A stretch of DNA of 35,772 nucleotides from Paratrimastix pyriformis. Lineage: Eukaryota; Preaxostyla; Paratrimastigidae. A program made the position numbers and the translations under genes. The notes under the pieces were generated by a model. It saw only the letters and a program-made list of their open reading frames with translations, searched no databases and had not been told where the DNA came from. Each line of letters starts with the position of its first letter. Position 1 is the first letter of the stretch. Where the stretch lies: the NCBI GenBank assembly GCA_027972325.1, contig JAPMOS010000278.1:1-35772 (forward strand), given 5' to 3'. Shown here piece by piece: positions 10,431 to 18,674 of the stretch.

Positions 10431-11300
10431 ATGTCTAGAATAGTCAAAATACTTAATGAAGATCCGATTAATGTGCCTGATCCTCCGAAAATGCTTCAGG
10501 AAATTCCACTTTCACCGCCACTTGATGCACCATCTCCTACATTAAATTCAAAAAAGATTAAATTTTCTGATGGTTACGAGGAATACATTCCATTCGATGT
10601 AGCAGAGCGTTATTCGATATTTAATAATGATATCATTTTCCGATCATCTCGACATTATATCAAATATATAGCTCCAATATTACGTGATGAACACTTGACA
10701 TTCACCGATGATTGTGATACAATGCAAGAAATGGGTGCATTATTAAACGAAACCAAATATTATGGCATTGAATTAACATCATACCAAATCCAACAATTAG
10801 CGGATTCATCTGGCCTATCAAAATTAATTAATCAAGTGAAGATTTACATCGGTGCACATGATTCACAATGCTTTAATCGTGCATATTGTGCCAGATTGAA
10901 AAGCTTCCAGGAAATATGGGATAACTACATCGGGGTGATTGCTGAGAAATACAATGATGACCAATTTAAAAAGATCACATTTTCCGTCATTATGGACACC
11001 ATACGGAATCAAAACTTTTTGAGTCTTATTAATTTAAATGCCATCTATCACAACGTCATCTTTGAATTCTTGACTTATTTAAAAGAGATGGTGATGGATA
11101 AGAAGGAAAGCTCGTTAAATGATATCTCATTAAATCTGTCAATGTCATTACTTGATAATAATTTATTATCCACCGCTTCAGGTGTTGCAAGCACCGTCAC
11201 AAATCTTATCCAGAATTCGGCGAAACTGGACAAATCATCATTATTACAACAACTGAGCTCAATCACACAGGTGTCGCAATTATTAAAGAAAACTCAGTAA
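10431..11300 (+). CDS. hypothetical viral protein, 289 aa
   Basis: Not recognised. A Pro-rich N-terminus (NVPDPPKMLQEIPLSPPLDAP, residues about 15-35) precedes a mixed region and a mainly helical C-terminal half with Leu/Asn/Ser-rich segments (SLNDISLNLSMSLLDNNLLS; LLQQLSSITQVSQLLKK). It lies 49 bp after the fibre and 44 bp before the protease on the same strand, so a virion-assembly role is plausible but unproven. GATATATAGAAACA sits immediately before the ATG, supporting this start. No transmembrane segment or cysteine cluster is evident. Looks whole. Confidence 0.6.
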   Translation: MSRIVKILNEDPINVPDPPKMLQEIPLSPPLDAPSPTLNSKKIKFSDGYEEYIPFDVAERYSIFNNDIIFRSSRHYIKYIAPILRDEHLTFTDDCDTMQEMGALLNETKYYGIELTSYQIQQLADSSGLSKLINQVKIYIGAHDSQCFNRAYCARLKSFQEIWDNYIGVIAEKYNDDQFKKITFSVIMDTIRNQNFLSLINLNAIYHNVIFEFLTYLKEMVMDKKESSLNDISLNLSMSLLDNNLLSTASGVASTVTNLIQNSAKLDKSSLLQQLSSITQVSQLLKKTQ

Positions 11301-11344
11301 TACTAAGAACATTATATAATAATTATTTTGTATTATTATTATAT

Positions 11345-11821
11345 ATGACCGTTGATATACTTTCGAAGATACATCCATTATATTTAGATGAAATAGATGA
11401 TGTTCTCTATCGGGCATCACCAGATTACCGTGGCTGTTACTGTCTTGACCAACTCAAGAATCTGGAACCACTCCGTGATGGTCAGAGTATTGTAATTAAT
11501 TTAAATACTACGAAAGAACGAGGGAGTCATTGGGTTTGTGCATTTAATGGACAAGAATATTGTGAATATTATGATAGTTTCGGAGTTATTCCTCCGCCAG
11601 CTATCCGTGACTTTTTATATCGTTCAAGAAAAACCTGTATATATTCCACAAATGAAATTCAAAACATCAACTCCAATATGTGTGGATACTACTGCATTCT
11701 GTTTATTGTGATGAGATCACAAGATTACGCACCATATGATATCATATACTCATTCAAAAATAATAGTGCCAAAGCAAATGATACCCGCTGCATCCGACTA
11801 TTAAAAAAGTTCATTAAATAA
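11345..11821 (+). CDS. adenain-like cysteine protease (C5/ULP1-like fold)
   Basis: The full catalytic set is visible in 158 aa: His62 in GSHWVCAF, Asp77 in YYDSFG, Gln106 in EIQNINS and Cys113 in NMCGYYC. This is the hallmark arrangement of adenovirus protease and its Polinton, virophage and adintovirus relatives, which cut capsid precursors at xxGx-G sites during maturation. Likely substrates with matching sites are the pVI-like, 417-aa, penton-like and 196-aa proteins of this window. The length is near the low end for the family. ATTATATATG places the promoter-like box on the start codon. Looks whole. Confidence 0.92.
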   Translation: MTVDILSKIHPLYLDEIDDVLYRASPDYRGCYCLDQLKNLEPLRDGQSIVINLNTTKERGSHWVCAFNGQEYCEYYDSFGVIPPPAIRDFLYRSRKTCIYSTNEIQNINSNMCGYYCILFIVMRSQDYAPYDIIYSFKNNSAKANDTRCIRLLKKFIK

Positions 11822-11914
11822 AAATAATTAATTATAAATTAAAATATCTAGAATTTAATTTCCAAATATTTTAATATAAAAATAAATTATCTAATTCTAT
11901 TATATATAAGAAAA

Positions 11915-12730
11915 ATGCAAAAAAATGAATCACCATTTATTACTGAATTCTACATGGGATTACGAGATGTTTACATGAAACGAATTGATAATCTCATCGC
12001 ATATTATGATTCTCAAATTAATTCTGATCTACCGGAGATCCGAAAAATTCTGAATGTTCTTGGATGTGGACCATATAGTCGGATTTTGTGGCTTCTGGAG
12101 CAACAAAATGATGCCAATCAATTAAGGCAATTCCGAGAAAATCGAGAATTTATAAATTTAAAAAATACCATCCGTTCTCCTATTGACATTTTTATCAAGC
12201 ATGCGCGAGACTCCATGATTTACCAACGACGAATCATGAAGGCCGCCAAATACCAAGGTCGGATGATATTCTTCAATGAATATGAGCCGAGTATGGGTCA
12301 AATGTTACACCAAATTGTCATGATGACCTCATTAATCAAGACTTTTGATGAAGCACTCACTTATATTCACATCAGGTTGGAAATCCCGACTAATTTCTCG
12401 GATGTACCTGAATGCACTACAATTATTAAATATAAAGGCGAAAACAATTATGAGATCACTCGAAAATACAAGTATGATCGCAAGGAGATTGATGTTAATG
12501 AAACTGATACTATTCGCGGAGGTATTCAGTGTTTGTTTCCCATCGCAGAACAATATTTTAATCGTCGCATGTTTCGAAATGATTTGAAAAAGGAAGTAAT
12601 CAAATTTTCTAAAATTGTAAATTTTCGTGACCGCTTTCTTCTCGCGAAAGCGTTATTACAAGATCATGATAATGATCTTTTATATCACTTCTGGAAAGAA
12701 ACACACTGGGTTAATTTAATCAAGGATTGA
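11915..12730 (+). CDS. hypothetical viral protein, 271 aa
   Basis: Not recognised. Mostly helical and rich in basic and aromatic residues: an N-terminal helix (FYMGLRDVYMKRIDNLIAYY), a central Arg-rich stretch (DSMIYQRRIMKAAKYQGRM), a short beta-like part (TTIIKYKGENNYEITRKYKY) and a helical C-terminus (RDRFLLAKALLQDHDNDLLY). The preceding 93 bp is very AT-rich and ends TTATATATAAGAAAA before the ATG. It follows the protease on the same strand. Nucleic-acid binding is possible given the charge but is only a guess. Looks whole. Confidence 0.55.
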   Translation: MQKNESPFITEFYMGLRDVYMKRIDNLIAYYDSQINSDLPEIRKILNVLGCGPYSRILWLLEQQNDANQLRQFRENREFINLKNTIRSPIDIFIKHARDSMIYQRRIMKAAKYQGRMIFFNEYEPSMGQMLHQIVMMTSLIKTFDEALTYIHIRLEIPTNFSDVPECTTIIKYKGENNYEITRKYKYDRKEIDVNETDTIRGGIQCLFPIAEQYFNRRMFRNDLKKEVIKFSKIVNFRDRFLLAKALLQDHDNDLLYHFWKETHWVNLIKD

Positions 12731-12803
12731 GGTTATTTTTTAGTTCTCTATTTTTCTTAATTTAAAAAAAAGAAATATATAGAATTATTAATAATATAGC
12801 AAA

Positions 12804-13195
12804 TATGACTCGACAAACGAAACAATATGGTTGGAGAGTAACAAACCATCAGACGGGAATCTGTCAGGACTTTCATAATGTGCATGACGTTGCACAACAT
12901 CTAAATTGTTGTTTGACTTCTGTCTATAAAAAATGAATGGTGGTGACGGGGTGATCGAAGTAACAAAACTCATTCAAAATAATCGTGGAAAACATCTTCA
13001 AGGTGGTCGCATCGTCAATACCTCACCTCAATGGCTTCTCGTCGATAAAATCCACAATATGAGACTGAATACAATCGTCTATCTGATATCGCTAGTGACC
13101 TTCATCTTACAATGCAAACTATTGAAAATATTAAAAACAAATCCTGTGCCAAATATCAGTCTGATGATATTACTATCACTAAAATCAATGAATAA
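12804..13195 (+). CDS. small HTH / NUMOD-like DNA-binding protein (broken)
   Basis: The N-terminal stretch YGWRVTNHQTGICQDFHNVH continues into DVAQHLNCCLTSVYKK. This resembles the small DNA-recognition repeats (NUMOD / helix-turn-helix type) found with homing endonucleases and in large DNA viruses: a W-x-V-T-N strand, then a helix-turn-helix ending in SVYK. A second helix-turn-helix-like segment (DIASDLHLTMQTIENIK) lies before the end of the gene. The box GAAATATATAGAATT is upstream. The gene is broken, two or so breaks. Function as a regulator or accessory DNA-binding protein is inferred. Confidence 0.4.
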
Positions 13196-13231
13196 ATTTA
13201 ATATATAATATTTCCTTATATATTAAATTCA

Positions 13232-13462
13232 TTAAACGAGCACTTGTATGATCTCATCTGTCTCAAATTTAACCTTCTTCCCAATCTTGTATTTCTTGTT
13301 CTCTGGTATCACATCATTCTCCAAAACACCTGTCATTGATTTTCCATCTTTGGCGATTGTCTTGATTTTTACCCATACATTGTTACTCTCTCTCGTAATT
13401 TTCACATGATCACCCTCTGTAACAATCACACTCACTGCTCTTAATAATACTTCACGTGCCAT
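13232..13462 (-). CDS. small beta-rich protein, DUF2314-like
   Basis: A 76-aa protein with pattern VWVKIKTIAKDGKSMTGVLEND, then KYKIGKKVKFETDEIIQV. Small proteins of the DUF2314-like type share a W-V-x-V ... G-x-L-x-N-D ... G-x-x-V-x-F-x-x-x-x-I layout, so an SH3-like small barrel is likely. It is convergent with the broken HTH-like gene to its left and reads away from the HFD gene at 13,523-13,996, also minus strand. A TATAATATAG-type box is found upstream of the ATG. Function in the virus is unknown. Looks whole. Confidence 0.5.
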   Translation of the reverse strand: MAREVLLRAVSVIVTEGDHVKITRESNNVWVKIKTIAKDGKSMTGVLENDVIPENKKYKIGKKVKFETDEIIQVLV

Positions 13463-13522
13463 TATACTATTCTTTATAATATAGAAAGAGATAGTTATTT
13501 CTATATTATTAAATTTAATTCG

Positions 13523-13996
13523 TTACAGTTCTCTCCAATTATCCACAGTGTGTCCCGTTTTTGCAAATTCATAGAATTCGTCAAGACGTTTGAGTTCTTT
13601 TTGACATTTACTGTTGTATTTTTCCTGATATGTCTGGTCATAGAAGTTATTATAATTAGACCCATAGTCCTTCAATTCATTATAAAAAACATGAATATGC
13701 TCATGCATACGATCAATTGCGTCAGTGACTCTGTGAAGTAATGTGATATAATGAAATAATTTGCTTCCTTCTTTGATATCTGATATATGCTGAGCATTCT
13801 CCTGGATTTGTGTTTTCAGAAATTCGATCTTATAAGCAAGTATATTAAATGCATCACCACATTGTCTGATAAATCTATCATCACAATCAACGGGTTGTCT
13901 TTGATATAAGAATCTGATGGCGCCATCAAAGTGTTCTGCCATTTCGATTGGAAAAATATAATTGATTAAATCATGATCTCCATTTTTTGATTCCAT
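13523..13996 (-). CDS. HFD-family helical protein 1
   Basis: 157 aa, all-helical by composition. It shows the four marks of the family repeated in this window: AEHFDGAIRFLYQ (HFD at 22-24); CGDAFNILAYKIEFL; a central helix DAIDRMHEHIHVFYNEL; and a C-terminal helix KELKRLDEFYEFAKTG. The nearest relative by eye is the product at 18,675-19,136 (DALEKMHKYIVDYYNEL; KLNHFYDFAKRG), which lies in opposite orientation. No known domain recognised, no signal peptide, no membrane segment. TATATATATAC precedes the start. Looks whole. The role is unknown; expansion into a multi-copy family suggests an accessory, possibly host-interaction, function. Confidence 0.6.
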   Translation of the reverse strand: MESKNGDHDLINYIFPIEMAEHFDGAIRFLYQRQPVDCDDRFIRQCGDAFNILAYKIEFLKTQIQENAQHISDIKEGSKLFHYITLLHRVTDAIDRMHEHIHVFYNELKDYGSNYNNFYDQTYQEKYNSKCQKELKRLDEFYEFAKTGHTVDNWREL

Positions 13997-14083
13997 TCTT
14001 GTATATATATACTATACATTTTAATTTCTATATTATTATTTATTATTTAAAGAAAAAATTATCTAAATATAATATATAGATCC

Positions 14084-14491
14084 ATGCATCCTTGCGATTT
14101 AAACAAGTGTTCATTTACTATTGATATTGCATTACATTTCGATGCAATCCTCAAACAAAAATATCTAGATGGTTTATCACCTGAAGCACTTTCCAATATA
14201 TGCAAAGAACAATTTGTAAACCTTATTGATGCTTATTCCGACTTAGTTCATTATATGTCAGATATCAGAACAGTTCCAAACATTTGGACAAATGAATGTT
14301 TCCGTCTTGGACATTCAGTGAATGTTGCTGCTGATACAATGATTGATCACATCATTAACTTCGAAAAAGAAATGTGTCAGCGTAACTTCGAATATTTCAA
14401 GAATTATAATAGCACTCTGAAAAATGATTGTTTGGAACTTTATAAGAAAACAAAAGGAGAAGAACACTTTCCAAACTTTTTTAAATATTAA
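14084..14491 (+). CDS. HFD-family helical protein 2
   Basis: 135 aa. Family marks: ALHFDAILKQKYL (HFD at 18-20), CKEQFVNLIDAYSDLVHYM, a middle helix AADTMIDHIINFEKEM and a terminal helix NSTLKNDCLELYKKTKGE. The C-x-x-x-F-x-x-L motif is shared with the relatives at 15,194 and 17,827. It is divergent from protein 1, with an 87-bp gap holding TTTAAAGAAAAAATTATC and ATATAATATATAG before the ATG. Several cysteines near the N-terminus (4 and 9) are not shared with the others. Looks whole; unknown function. Confidence 0.6.
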   Translation: MHPCDLNKCSFTIDIALHFDAILKQKYLDGLSPEALSNICKEQFVNLIDAYSDLVHYMSDIRTVPNIWTNECFRLGHSVNVAADTMIDHIINFEKEMCQRNFEYFKNYNSTLKNDCLELYKKTKGEEHFPNFFKY

Positions 14492-14496
14492 TTAGA

Positions 14497-14557
14497 TTTT
14501 CTTTAATTAATTTCATTTAAAGAAAATATTATCTAAATATAATATATAGAATAAATA
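14497..14557 (+). promoter_or_regulatory. hairpin plus promoter spacer between HFD genes 2 and 3
   Basis: TTTTCTTTA at 14,497-14,505 and TAAAGAAAA at 14,518-14,526 form an inverted repeat right after the upstream stop. It is followed by ATTATCTAAATATAATATATAG and the next ATG. The same hairpin-then-TATATAG layout separates other HFD genes, suggesting a combined terminator and promoter. Confidence 0.5.
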
Positions 14558-15127
14558 ATGGACGAATTCAACTTACAAGAAAAAGCAGACTTTTTTTTCA
14601 GATTTGATCTTCCCATCCAATCATTACAACATTTTGATAACACCCTCGCATATTTAAAGAACGATTCATACTGGAATCTCCCAGAGCATTGTGGAAAGAT
14701 CTATAACAGAATCAATTATGTGAAACACGAGCTAGATATTGTCATCCCTCACGTGAAATCAAATTGTTTTAATACTATCGAAATGGCGAAGAAGATAGCC
14801 TACTTGATAGAGAAGAATACGGCTTGCGATGAGGCTCTTGAAAGGATTCATATACAAATACAAAAGTTCTATACCCAAATAATCGAGCATACTTCAAATG
14901 AGAGGCCATATCGTGATCATGATTTGACTGACAAATTCATAACCCAATACAATAACGAACTCCGCCTCGTCGAAAAATTTTATGAACAGGCAAAAACTGG
15001 ACTAAATATCAATTGCTACACTAAAGTTGAAGATTTGGACAAGGTTGAAAACAATCATATCAAAGACAATCATATGAAAGACGTTCCTAAAGACGTAAAA
15101 TACGCTCATGATGAATATGACGACTAA
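14558..15127 (+). CDS. HFD-family helical protein 3
   Basis: 189 aa. Marks: LQHFDNTLAYLKN (HFD at 25-27), CGKIYNRINYVKHEL, ACDEALERIHIQIQKFYTQI and NNELRLVEKFYEQAKTGLNI. The last two closely match proteins at 13,523 and 18,675. An extra polar tail of about 30 residues with repeated NNHIKDNHMKDV-type units follows the family core. The start at 14,558 follows ATATATAGAATAAATA directly. It is convergent with the gene at 15,194-15,745. Looks whole; function unknown. Confidence 0.6.
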   Translation: MDEFNLQEKADFFFRFDLPIQSLQHFDNTLAYLKNDSYWNLPEHCGKIYNRINYVKHELDIVIPHVKSNCFNTIEMAKKIAYLIEKNTACDEALERIHIQIQKFYTQIIEHTSNERPYRDHDLTDKFITQYNNELRLVEKFYEQAKTGLNINCYTKVEDLDKVENNHIKDNHMKDVPKDVKYAHDEYDD

Positions 15128-15193
15128 GTTTTATCATAAAAAAATAAATAATTTCTAATAATTAATTATTTTTTAATTGAAATTCAGATTATT

Positions 15194-15745
15194 TTAGTCG
15201 GTTTCATTTTCTGATTCTTCTTCATCATTATTTTCAGCATCTTTCTCATTCTTATGATTTACATCGTCAATTATTTTCTTAATACGCATCGGGAGCATAT
15301 CACGACCGTTTTTCTTATTCGTTTTATAGTTTAAGGATTTCTTATATAGTCTCCCGCAATATTCCAACGATTTAAACAAGGCATCCAATATCTCGCCATA
15401 GTCCGAAGAGTCGAAAAGTTGCGCCTTATCAAAACATTCAACTTGCTCTTTCATCTCATTATATATAAACTTCCGAATATCTCTCATTAGTTTTTCAATC
15501 GCTTCCATTCTCAGTTTCGTATATTTTTCGATCAGCTCTTCATTTCCTTTCTTTTTCATCTGTTGAAGTTGGTCAGCTATCTCATTCAGCTTGGTGAATT
15601 GGGTTTCACATTCATTCTCAAGTCTTCTATTATCACATTGGATCTCACATGTTAAATCCTCATCATTGAGAATAATATCAAAACGAGTCGCTATTGCAAG
15701 GATGTCGTCAAAATATTTACATTTCTTTTCTAAATCTTTATTCAT
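15194..15745 (-). CDS. HFD-family helical protein 4
   Basis: 183 aa. Starts MNKDLEKKCKYFDDILAIA, then TRFDIIL (RFD at 21-23); CETQFTKLNEIADQL; YTKLRMEAIEKLMRDIRKF; and LEYCGRLYKKSL. It ends in an acidic tail (NNDEEESENETD). The closest relative is the product at 17,827-18,597 on the opposite strand (MNKDLEAMCDHFDDLINVAT), so these two genes mirror each other across the block at 15,750-17,820. GAATATATAGAC precedes the start. Looks whole. Unknown function; the acidic tail resembles those of DNA-mimic or chromatin-contact proteins, but nothing else supports that. Confidence 0.6.
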   Translation of the reverse strand: MNKDLEKKCKYFDDILAIATRFDIILNDEDLTCEIQCDNRRLENECETQFTKLNEIADQLQQMKKKGNEELIEKYTKLRMEAIEKLMRDIRKFIYNEMKEQVECFDKAQLFDSSDYGEILDALFKSLEYCGRLYKKSLNYKTNKKNGRDMLPMRIKKIIDDVNHKNEKDAENNDEEESENETD

Positions 15746-15827
15746 GTCTATATATTCTGATTAGATTTTTTATTTTTCCATCTTTTCTTTTTCTATTAAA
15801 AATAATTTAATTTAAAAAGAAAAAAAA

Positions 15828-15945
15828 TATCCGTTGCCGCAAAAGCGCCAGCGCGCGTCGTTGCGCGGATGTGCGCAATGAACAGGAGAACGTACAACTT
15901 GTTGTTTTCGCGCTGCAGCTTCACCAACTTCATCAAGGAATTGTT
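15828..15945. other. short GC-rich island, possible rearrangement junction
   Basis: About 120 bp rich in GCGC (for example CGCCAGCGCGCGTCGTTGCG) between strongly AT-rich viral sequences. It lies between the mirrored HFD genes, exactly where the inversion model needs a joint. The minus-strand reading contains a coiled-coil-like MKLVKLQRENNKLYVLL, so it may be a scrap of host coding DNA. No gene is called. Confidence 0.4.
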
Positions 15946-15966
15946 ATATGTTATAATACTATATAT

Positions 15967-17739
15967 ATGTATTATAAACCAACTATTACTGTCAGTGGTG
16001 AATGTGAAAATCTTCATAAAAATATGTCGGTATTTGACATCTTACAACAATGCCATGCCAAGTTATCAATTAATAATCATGATGTGACTCTAGATATGGG
16101 ACTTATGAAACTGATGTCTCAACTAATTCAGGACAAAAATAAACAACAAATTCGTGAAAAACAACAAGAAGAGGCCAATCGGATTAATGTTGTTGTGATA
16201 CTATTTCGACTGCCAGTAACTGCGCGCAAAACACAGAAAACTGAAACAGAAGAAAATCCGTTCATCCGGTCGAAACCGGCGGGTAACATGCCGACCTACA
16301 CCCCCTCAGGGGTAGGCGCACAGACGGCATGGCGGGAAAGAGAGAGACTGGAATGTCGCCAGGAAACAGAATCGTTCAAACACTTGACAGCAAACAGAAG
16401 GAACATCAAAAGAAAGAACGGGGCAAGGGGGGGGGACAAAAGGATCCAACACTGAGACACGGGACACGAGGAACAATGAAAGGGGGCGAAGGAAGCAAAA
16501 GACAAGAACAGTTAGAACGAAAAATATTCCCGAACCCAGCCTGAGGGGGGGGCGGAACCCATCCACCATGACCTACCACCTCGGTAGGACAGGCGCACGG
16601 GCCCCTGAATCCACCACCCCACACACGTTGCTCCCCTTCCCAAAAGGCCCACGGTTGGCAACAGGCGAGAGGTCGGAGAGGCTAATCTTCGGAGGCACGG
16701 CAGAAGCGGCATGGTCGGGCGTCGAGGTAGCACGAGCGGGCGCAGCAGGCACAGCAGACAAAGGGGACACACCAGCAGCAACAGAGGCAGCAACAGGGGC
16801 AACAACAGGGGCAGCAACAGGGGCAGCAACAACAGGGGCAGCAACAGGTGCAGGTGCAGGTGCAGGTGCAGGTGCAGGTGCAGGTGCAGGTGCAGGTGCA
16901 GGTGCAGGTGCAGGCGCAGGCGCAAAAGCCGGAGCATGAGATGAAGTCGGAGCCGGAACAGGTGCCGGCTTGGCGAATGGGTTCGCCAAGGTGAGAGGTG
17001 CTCTTGGGGCAGCGGAAGAGGCAAATGGATTGCTCGAAGAAGGGGAACGGGCTCTCTCCTTCTTCCCCGCTGGACGATCGCCATCGATGATCGGGTGGCG
17101 AGTTCCACCTCCACCTCCAAGTTGCTTTGGACCACGGTATGTAGTCTCCCCAACAGATAGGAGGACTCGTTCTGGCGGTGTGCGGTGTTTGTCCACAGAC
17201 GAGCCGCGCGATGATTCTTGTGGCACGTGGCAGTCGAAAGTTCGCACATTCGATTGCTGGAACAATAAAGCCCCAAGAAGTTGGAAAATAAACTGGCTGA
17301 TCGCTTCAGGCTGCTTCTTCGGATTGTCCTCCAGCAGCATGTGCACCGTGCGTTCGATGATCTCATAGCGTGGAGCACGGTGCTCATTGACGACCAATGA
17401 ACTGAAGAGCTTCATAAGCTCCAAACGCATCCAAGGAGAGAGCTTGTCCAATGGAGCTGAAGAGGGGGACCACAGATGCCGACCCAACTCATCTTGAAGA
17501 TACTCTACCATAGGGTCGTCACGACTTTGGATCTCGGCGTGATCCATAATAAAGTTGGAATCGTCCTTACTGAGCTCGTCATGCTCAGTGGCGATCTCCA
17601 TGGCCAGAAACGGGCAGAACGCGGAGCAAAGGGAACGTGCAACGCCGAGACTTCAACCGGGGGGGATCGGATTAATAGGTTAGAAGAATTACTAGGAATG
17701 AATAAAAAAATCAACAAACGAAAATCAAATCGACGATAA
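15967..17739 (+). CDS. small viral protein gene interrupted by a host-like insert
   Basis: The ATG at 15,967 lies on a TATATATATG box. The first part encodes a protein starting MYYKPTITVSGECENLHKNM and continuing into a Gln/Lys/Glu-rich helix (KNKQQIREKQQEEA). Codon and base use are viral (AT-rich) up to 16,188 and again from 17,666 to the stop at 17,739. Between them lies 1,477 bp of GC-rich DNA with 11-bp direct repeats at its edges, a plain insertion. Not recognised; a short helical protein of about 100 residues in the uninterrupted state is inferred from the spans. Belongs to the inverted part of element A by position. Confidence 0.5.
16573..17601 (-). CDS. host-like protein, 342 aa, with Pro-Ala repeat
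   Basis: Not recognised. Residues 1-120 are a folded-looking helical domain (MVEYLQDELGRHLWSPSSAP; LSPWMRLELMKLFSSLVVNE; IIERTVHMLLEDNPKKQPEA; ISQFIFQLLGALLFQQ). The rest is low complexity: a Gly-rich turn, NPF-containing stretches (SSSNPFASS; LANPFAKPA) and a long Pro-Ala run of about 30 residues. NPF motifs bind EH domains in endocytic adaptors, so a trafficking link is possible but weak. GC content and codon use differ sharply from the viral genes around it. It is open throughout, so the copy is young or constrained. The opposite-strand frames here are repeats of the same DNA, not genes. Confidence 0.5.
   Translation of the reverse strand: MEIATEHDELSKDDSNFIMDHAEIQSRDDPMVEYLQDELGRHLWSPSSAPLDKLSPWMRLELMKLFSSLVVNEHRAPRYEIIERTVHMLLEDNPKKQPEAISQFIFQLLGALLFQQSNVRTFDCHVPQESSRGSSVDKHRTPPERVLLSVGETTYRGPKQLGGGGGTRHPIIDGDRPAGKKERARSPSSSNPFASSAAPRAPLTLANPFAKPAPVPAPTSSHAPAFAPAPAPAPAPAPAPAPAPAPAPAPAPVAAPVVAAPVAAPVVAPVAASVAAGVSPLSAVPAAPARATSTPDHAASAVPPKISLSDLSPVANRGPFGKGSNVCGVVDSGARAPVLPRW
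16845..16922 (+). repeat. hexanucleotide microsatellite (GCAGGT)n
   Basis: About twelve tandem GCAGGT units, preceded by degenerate GGGCAGCAACA units from about 16,790. On the minus strand it encodes the Pro-Ala run of the 342-aa frame. Confidence 0.85.
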
Positions 17740-17766
17740 TTATAAATACGTATATATATATATTGG

Positions 17767-17826
17767 TTTTTCTTTATTTGTAAACTATTTAAAGAAAAAA
17801 CATGTTACTATATTATAGATAGAAGA
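17767..17826 (+). promoter_or_regulatory. hairpin plus promoter spacer before HFD gene 5
   Basis: TTTTTCTTTA at 17,767-17,776 pairs with TAAAGAAAAA at 17,790-17,799. It is followed by TACTATATTATAGATAGAAGA and the ATG. Same design as the spacers at 14,497, 18,612 and 29,619. Confidence 0.5.
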
Positions 17827-18597
17827 ATGAACAAAGATTTAGAAGCAATGTGCGATCATTTTGATGATTTGATTAATGTCGCCACACATTTTGATATTGT
17901 CCTCATGAATCTACAAATTGATGACAACTTTTTTGAGAAGACACAAATCATAGATATATGCGAGGATCAATTTGATAGACTCAATTCTATCGTGGATGAA
18001 ATTCGTGATATGAATTGTAATAACAAAGATCATTTAGATTTCATATCCAATAAATATGGAAAGTTACGACTAGACGCTCTTACTACATTATTCAATTCAA
18101 TAAAATCATATTTCCTTCATCTCAATCGGACCACTATAGAAGACTATTATATGGGTAATCATACAGATGCAGGTGATATATACTTGTTTAGCTTCATAGG
18201 AAGTAATCAATATACATTATTAGAATGTGAAAAGCTATACGAACAATCAAAAAAATATAAGGGAGAAGGTAACTCGGAATTAAAACTCGTTCCTTTCGAT
18301 TTTAATGATCCATTCAAAAGTGCAAATCGCGAAAAAATATTAAAAACAGTGGTGAAAACACTCAACAAAATAACTTTGCCTCATAAAGATGACTCTTCAT
18401 CTGATGATGATAAAGGAACTATTTATGGTGATGCTATTAAATCATTCAATAAAGGTGTTCAAAAGATGATAAAACGGAAAAAACACGATGACATCGGGGG
18501 GATCTGCGATCCTTCGCAGCATCCTCACGGTGCTGGCGAGCAAAGCTCTAAGCGCCGCGAGAATGACACTTCTTCTGATGAAGATACCGATAGTTAA
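17827..18597 (+). CDS. HFD-family helical protein 5, with acidic tail
   Basis: 256 aa, the longest member. Marks: CDHFDDLINVATHFDIVL (HFD at 11-13 and 21-23), CEDQFDRLNSIVDEI, YGKLRLDALTTLFNSIKSYF and LLECEKLYEQSKKYKGE. The N-terminus matches the minus-strand gene at 15,194-15,745. After residue 155 there is an extension with Ser/Asp clusters (DDSSSDDDKG; DTSSDEDTDS) resembling casein-kinase-2 sites. A local GC-rich stretch (18,495-18,560) encodes CDPSQHPHGAGEQSSKRREN and looks unlike the rest, perhaps a small insertion that kept the frame. Looks whole. Unknown function. Confidence 0.6.
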   Translation: MNKDLEAMCDHFDDLINVATHFDIVLMNLQIDDNFFEKTQIIDICEDQFDRLNSIVDEIRDMNCNNKDHLDFISNKYGKLRLDALTTLFNSIKSYFLHLNRTTIEDYYMGNHTDAGDIYLFSFIGSNQYTLLECEKLYEQSKKYKGEGNSELKLVPFDFNDPFKSANREKILKTVVKTLNKITLPHKDDSSSDDDKGTIYGDAIKSFNKGVQKMIKRKKHDDIGGICDPSQHPHGAGEQSSKRRENDTSSDEDTDS

Positions 18598-18611
18598 TTA
18601 ATATAATATAC

Positions 18612-18674
18612 TTTTTCTTTAATTTTAAAGTTATTTAAAGAAAAAATGTATAGTATCTGTATAAGAGCAATAGT
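18612..18674 (+). promoter_or_regulatory. hairpin plus promoter spacer before HFD gene 6
   Basis: TTTTTCTTTA at 18,612-18,621 and TAAAGAAAAA at 18,636-18,645 form an inverted repeat, followed by AATGTATAGTATCTGTATAAG before the ATG at 18,675. The box here is TGTATAG rather than TATATAG. Confidence 0.5.

Larger units (their letters stand above)
7943..15830. mobile_element. Polinton-like virus fossil, element B, right part
   Basis: Runs from the interrupted fibre through the 289-aa gene, protease, 271-aa gene and small accessory genes to the HFD gene at 15,194-15,745. It is inferred to continue at 20,478-30,901 on the other side of an inverted block. The right limit is placed at the edge of a short GC-rich island. 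Most genes in this part look whole; the HTH-like gene is broken. Confidence 0.6.
16178..17676 (-). mobile_element. GC-rich retrocopy-like insert with 11-bp direct repeats
   Basis: ATCGGATTAAT occurs at 16,178-16,188 and again at 17,666-17,676, bounding 1,477 bp of GC-rich sequence. The insert holds one long minus-strand reading frame starting 64 bp from its right edge, with a 380-bp non-coding tail toward the left edge. No intron is visible. An 11-bp target duplication fits LINE-type retroposition of a host mRNA. There is no poly(A); on the coding strand the insert ends in ATCACAACAAC, which could be a short (CAA)n tail. An alternative is a host DNA fragment caught during break repair. Confidence 0.55.

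Noticed and set aside
16568-17368. Plus-strand frames rich in Gly-Ala, Asn-Arg and Cys-Arg repeats
   Set aside because: They are antisense readings of the GCAGGT microsatellite and of the 342-aa minus-strand frame.
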